DNA of 64,000 nt from Heliocidaris tuberculata (lineage: Eukaryota; Echinodermata; Echinoidea; Camarodonta; Echinometridae): assembly GCA_025618425.1 (NCBI GenBank), contig CM046836.1:27608790-27672789 (forward strand), read 5' to 3'. Below the pieces are notes generated by a model that saw nothing but the letters and a program-made list of their open reading frames with translations, was not told the origin of the DNA and did not search any database. Of the stretch, positions 55,301-61,666 are shown piece after piece. Position 1 is the first letter of the stretch, and each line of letters opens with the position of its first letter. The translations under genes were made by a program, and so were the position numbers.

Positions 55301-58300
55301 GAAAAAAGGGGACCATCTTGTGACATCGGTATTACCCTACTGTCATTTAACATGATTAATACATTATCAAGCACCATCTTCTTCCTTTTTATTGCGGTTC
55401 TGGACACTGTTTCTGCTTCACCAATTAGCAGTTGTATGTGATGGTCTAATGACTCATGTGCGAGCGAGCGAAGCGAGCGAGCAAAAATTTTCAGACTTTT
55501 TTCAAATTGTGAAGTCCTTTGGTTGAGCATTATTTATAGCGATATAATGAAAATGACAACAGCAAACTAATTGGGGAATGTCGAATTATCTTTTAATTCG
55601 TACATTAACCCTGTCGTTTTTCTTCAGTATTACATCGCTATCAACATGCTTTGTGCAATCTGCTCGATTTCATAATCAACCAAAGGACTTCGAGGTCATA
55701 TGTGATTTCTTCTTATTATAATAACAATGACAATTTAATCCTTTCTGTACCACTAAGATTGCGAGAAATATTACCATATGAACTTCAAAGAGTCAGATTC
55801 GTGGTCTTCAATCTTTTTTCATTGTTAAATTTGGCTAAAATACCTCATATGGGAACAAGATTGACTATGAAGTACACATTTCAAGACAAAACAAATATTT
55901 AACATGAAGTAGGACATTCTTGGTCTTGTGTGGGATTTGCCGGCCACGGCACGTAAGAGGTTAAAGTCTTCATTTTTACTTTACAGTTGTTGACTGCCAT
56001 GTAAAACCCAACTACGAAAAGCTATTGAAATCCGTATCCGCCAATAATGGATTGATTTACTACTTATTATGCAGTCTCCTGATAATAATGCGGGAATGTA
56101 AATTTTTAACTGAAATCAAATTATCTGGTTCGTTTGAAATATGCCCTATTTGATGCGAACTTTGTCTTCGTAAAGGTCGAATTCTTGTTCATGAATGGGG
56201 CCATTATCGCTGGGGTTTGTTCAACGAGTACCCAGATGAGATAGGTGATACTGATCACGCTGTCCATTTCTACCAGTCAACGGAAGATTCACAGATATGG
56301 AAGCCCGTGATGTAAGTAACTCATCATCACATTGTCTTTTTGAAGATTCAAATTCAAAAGAGGGTACATAAATTTCATAGAGACATGAAGCAAAACAGGT
56401 ACATTATGCATCGTTACTATTAAATTGCGTGTGCGGAAAGTTCCAATTTTGAACAGTATAAAGAGGCAAAATGACACAAGTCCCTTCGATTTGACAATTC
56501 ATTTGTAATGAATAAGAAGACACGTATAGACTGTCGGCTTATACCAGTAGTGACAACTGAACTAAATGTGGAAAGTTGAACCATTAGTTCTTAGTATAAA
56601 GAACAAAAAGGTCAAAAATTGCATTTGGAACAAGTTCAACGCTAGCACCAGTGAGGATGCTAATTGAAACTTTTGAGGGCTTAACTCATTCCTAATGCAT
56701 GTACATGTATTGAAAGGTACACGCTTGCATTGGGGTTCAATGTCGCACCCCTTCTTAGTACGGTTTTATTCAGGGAGCAGATTTGCGCCTCTGTGGTTCA
56801 CATCGGCACTCTATTTCAAGGATACTACTATCTCGACTATTACATTGTCTGATCGTATCATTTCAACTACAAGCTTTTCAGTTTGTCATTATACAAACTT
56901 TAATAAACAGATCGTCCAGCAAAAGTCCAACTCGGTTTGGGTATTTTTAAATAGTAACAGTAATTGCCTTCATGTGTCAATGTCATTTTTTTTAAAAATA
57001 TGTATATTTCAAAATAAAACAGTTTATGGGTTTCGATTGCCACGTTACGCTTAAAGTATAGCATGTCAACAATAGTCTCTCTCTTTTTTTTTTTTTTCTT
57101 TTTTTTTAGTGCCAAAATGTATCTAAAAGGGAAGTGCACTTTAATCATTCGAATCAGACGTTTTCTTTATCGATAGTTGCTCACAGAAATACAAACCCAC
57201 GCCAATAATAATGACGAATACGATGCAAGCTCGACATTGCAATGGCAATGAAACCATCGGATACGAAGACGGATGCGTAATCTACATCCATCCTAACGAT
57301 GGGGTTGACCAAGCAACAGGATCTATAATGTTCGGACAACTTACGTTAACTCAGGTTTATACCATCTACAGTGCATCCCAGAAAAAAGTTAACAGTTGGA
57401 AAACGTTTTCCCAAATAAATATTTCAAAAGATTTTAAGGATTTCTCTTTACCTGTGAACAGCTTGGTGTCTCTTCTATTAAAATGACACCCCCAAAAATC
57501 TAGCGATATTTTACGCTCGAGTGAGCAAAGGACACTTTTGTGAAAGGGTGCAAAATTCAGACTTAACTACAATTTGCATTGGTTCTGGCTGGTATCATCG
57601 AAGTTGAGAATCGTGAAAAGGCTTAGACATTTTCTTATTCTGATCAATAAAAGACAATTTATGAAAGAAAGGGATTTGTGCTCTGTATATCCTTACATAT
57701 CCCATCAACATTTTACGTTTGAGAGAGCAATGAACTACTTTATTTAGTGTTTTGAAATATTTCTTTTTGGTGAGTTTTGAAATTTAAGCTGCCTTACTAT
57801 GTCAACCATAAAGTTTTGATGGGATATATCAGGACATACAGAGAACAAAGCCTGTTCTTGCTCCCTACACGACTTTTGATGATCAGAATACGAAAATTCC
57901 TTTTCCTGACCCTCACATTTTCTAATACCAGCCAGAACAAATACAAACATTTCACAAAAGTGGCTTTTGCTCACTGAAGCGTAAAATATTGTTGGATGTT
58001 TTGGTGTCATGTCATAGAAGAGACCCTAAGATATTCAACAGCATCAAAATTTCCTTCAAATAATTTGAAATATTCATTTGGGCTGACTTTTTTCAACAGT
58101 TCACTTTTTTGAGGGACGCACTGTATTTATTTAGGAATATGTTTTTGTTCACCATTATCCAGCTGTATTGACGAATATTGAAAAGTGCGGTAATGGTAGT
58201 GATTAAAACGATAATGATTATGATGATGAGGGAGGGGATCACAATGATGTTGATACTGATGATGGCTCCATTGAAGAAAATGATCATGAAATTGACAAAA

Positions 58301-58696
58301 GTATTTGTAATGATGGTGTTATGGAGATCATGATGGTGTCATAATATTAAACCCAACCTCCATGGTGATAATGGCGTAGGCCGTACTGATGACGTTATTG
58401 TGATTACTGTTTTGTCAGTTACAAACTTCAGTCAAATTTTGAAAATAAAGTCTTTGGGGGTTTTTTTGAGGAATTATAATCGAATTGCCGCATGTTTGCA
58501 TTATTTCATATTTAGATTTATTTTACTTTTTAAACTACAAAGGGTTTGGGGCTTTTATTACAATGTTCATAGTCACATAAAATAAGCGTTCTGTTGACGA
58601 TACCGTGTATATAGATTATAATTATATATTCCCTCTTCTTCATCTTCTTCATTTCGTCGATCTATGCCATAGTCCTCCACCTTCACAAGGGTAGAT

Positions 58697-58756
<60 letters not shown>

Positions 58757-59340
58757 GTAAGGAAATAACATATACAACAGCTTTGGCAACTCTCGTGGAA
58801 ATAATTATAATTGTGAGAAATGAAAATGAGAGAATAATGGTTGCGTAGCTTAAATCAAAGTTCCCCAGAACTGTCCTCCCTTTTTGAATTTTTGCAAAGG
58901 TTGAAAAAATGTCTCCGCCGGGAATCGAACCCGGGTCGTTGGCTTAGAACGCCAATGCCTTAACCACTAGACCACGGAGACGGGTCAGTTTATAATGATT
59001 ATTATTCTAATGTATACATGTATCTCAAAGCATTCGCTTGGATCCAGCTGAGGCATGCGGCTTATCTTTGTTCAAAACTCACCTGCCCCCGACAAAGGAA
59101 TTAATTAATAAGGTTGAAGATTTGTCAATCTGTCGGTCAATTGAATCTGGTGTCGCCGAAATCACTGACCCGTCTCCGTGGTCTAGTGGTTAAGGCATTG
59201 GCGTTCTGAGCCAACGACCCGGGTTCGATTCCCGGCGGAGACATTTTTTCAACCTTTGCAAAAATTCAAAAAGGGAGGACAGTTCTGGGGAACTTTGATT
59301 TAAGCTACGCAACCATTATTCTCTCATTTTCATTTCTCAC

Positions 59341-59405
<65 letters not shown>

Positions 59406-60142
59406 TGTGTGTGTGTGTGTGTGTGCGCGTGTGTGTGTGTATATATGGGCAAACTAAAGGCAACAGAACAGAATTATCATAAAGCTGGCAACATAAATCA
59501 ACATGAATAAGTGAAATTGAAAAGATGTTAATCGGCAGGAGTAGGTGAAATAACGAAATAGGAACACAATAGAAACAAAAGTAAGCAAAGTAAATAATTA
59601 CCTGACTTGTATGGTCGAAGCAAATGTATATGTTGTCTCGTGTGTAATGTGTAGGTGTTCTGTGTAATATTAGGTAATACGGACGTCAGTTAGAGGGCGT
59701 GTACTCGACAAGTAGGTAAATGGGTGCATCCAACCGGAATAAGGTAAAAAAGAAGAAGGGGGCATAGTTAAGTTTCAGTATTGAGGGAATGATTAGGCAA
59801 GACAATTTGGCTTAAGGACGATTAATTTGGTTTGTACTTTAGTTATGCGTGCAATAGCAAAGTCAGCTGCTTGCGTGTCGTAACATACGTGTTCGTAAGG
59901 AGATATGGATAAAAGTATATGACAAAGAGGTGCAAAAAATGTATTATCAAAATACATTTGCACCTACGCCTACGTACGGAATACATACATGTACATATAC
60001 TTGTACATTTGTATATGAAATTATACATTATACATATACATTGGCGCACACATATTCTTTCACATGATTATACATAAATAATTAAAAGAATATACTGTGT
60101 ATGATGTAGCCACTTACACATGTACGCACACACACACACCCA

Positions 60143-60241
<99 letters not shown>

Positions 60242-60842
60242 TGAGGATGAGAGAGAGGAGACAGAGACGTGGGACGTAGCTGTACTTCAACTTTATTCAA
60301 GCTTTCGGCCTTCCCGGCCTTCTTCAGGATCTGAAGACAATACAATGCAAACATAGCATACACACTCGTATAATTTTGTATATTTAACAAATACGTACAA
60401 TTACATATTTATATAAGCATAATATGGTGATATGCATTAAATATTACAATTAACTTGTGTGAATGATAAAAACATGGCTCTAAAATATTGTACAAAAATG
60501 AAATGTAAAAGAGCTTACCTAAAGTGAGGTTTCGTTACGGCTTACTGATGTATATGTGTGGTGTTTGGATGTGTGTGTGTGTAAGAGAGTGCGGTCAAGT
60601 GTGAATAAATTGTTAAATTGTTAAATTGTTAAATTGTTATTTGTTAAATATACAAAATTATACGAGTGTGTATGCTATGTTTGCATTGTATTGTCTTCAG
60701 ATTCTGAAGAAAGCCGGGAAGGCCGAAAGCTTGAATAAAGTTGAAGTACAGCTACGTCCTACGTCTCTGTCACCTCTCTCATCCTCACACTTATAATTTA
60801 CCGAGACGCCGTCGAAATGTTGAAGTAATAGGTATCTTCGCA

Positions 60843-60919
<77 letters not shown>

Positions 60920-61627
60920 GTAAGGAAATAACATATACAACAGCATTGGCAACTCTCGTGGAAATAATTATAATTGTGAGAAATGAAAATGAGAGAATAA
61001 TGGTTGCGTAGCTTAAATCAAAGTTCCCAGAGCTGTCCTCCCTTTTGAATTTTTGCTAAGGTTGAAAAAATGGCTCCGTCGGGAAACGAACCCGGGTCGT
61101 TGGCTTAGAACGCCAGTGCCTTAACCACTAGACCACGGAGACGGGCCAGTGATTTCGGCGACACCAGATTCAATTGACCGACAGATTGACAAATCTTCAA
61201 CCTTATCAATTAATTCCTTTGTCGGGGGCAGGTGAATTTTGAACAGAGGCAAGCCGCATGCCTCAGCTGGATCCAAGCCAATGCTTTGAGATACATGTAT
61301 ACATTAGAATAATCATAATTATAAACAATTGTCGCCGAAATCACTGGCCCGTCTCCGTGGTCTAGTGGTTAAGGCATTGGCGTTCTAAGCCAACGACCCG
61401 GGTTCGATTCCCGGCGGAGACATTTTTTCAACCTTTGCAAAAATTCAAAAGGGAGGACAGCTCTGGGGAACTTTGATTTAAGGTACGCAACCATTATTCT
61501 CTCATTGTCATTTCTCACAATTATAATTATTTCCACGAGAGTTGCCAAAGCTGTTGTATATGTTTTTTCCTTACAACTGTTTATAATTAAGCTACGCAAC
61601 CATTATTCTCCCATTTTCATTTCTCAC

Positions 61628-61666
<39 letters not shown>

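Larger units (their letters stand above)
58755..59345. mobile_element. tRNA-bearing palindromic element P1
   Basis: Left arm 58755-58985 and right arm 59168-59345 are inverted: AATGAAAATGAGAGAATAAT, GGTTGCGTAGCTTAAATCAA, AGTTCC-CAGAACTGTCCTCCC, TTTTGAATTTTTGCAAAGGT, TGAAAAAATG, then a 71-nt tRNA-like gene. The tRNA genes point outward. The spacer (58986-59167) is unique except for its inverted copy in P2. (AT)n arrays bound both sides; the right arm is truncated by its array. Confidence 0.85.
60918..61630. mobile_element. tRNA-bearing palindromic element P2
   Basis: Same arms as P1 (TTGTAAGGAAATAACATATA, then CAACAGC-TTGGCAACTCTCGT), with tRNA-like genes at 61072-61142 (minus) and 61351-61421 (plus). 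The spacer (61143-61350) is the P1 spacer in the opposite orientation. The right arm end (AAGCTACGCAACCATTATTC) is repeated once more at 61590-61630. (AT)n on both sides. Confidence 0.85.

Noticed and set aside
60700..60760. A complete, active hammerhead ribozyme
   Set aside because: The CTGANGA-stem-GAAA core is present, but I could not identify a convincing stem III with the cleavage-site UH or a closing stem I, so only a hammerhead-like core is claimed.
61072..61142. Fourth tRNA-like copy as a functional tRNA
   Set aside because: Mismatches in acceptor, anticodon and T stems. Listed as a degenerate copy only.
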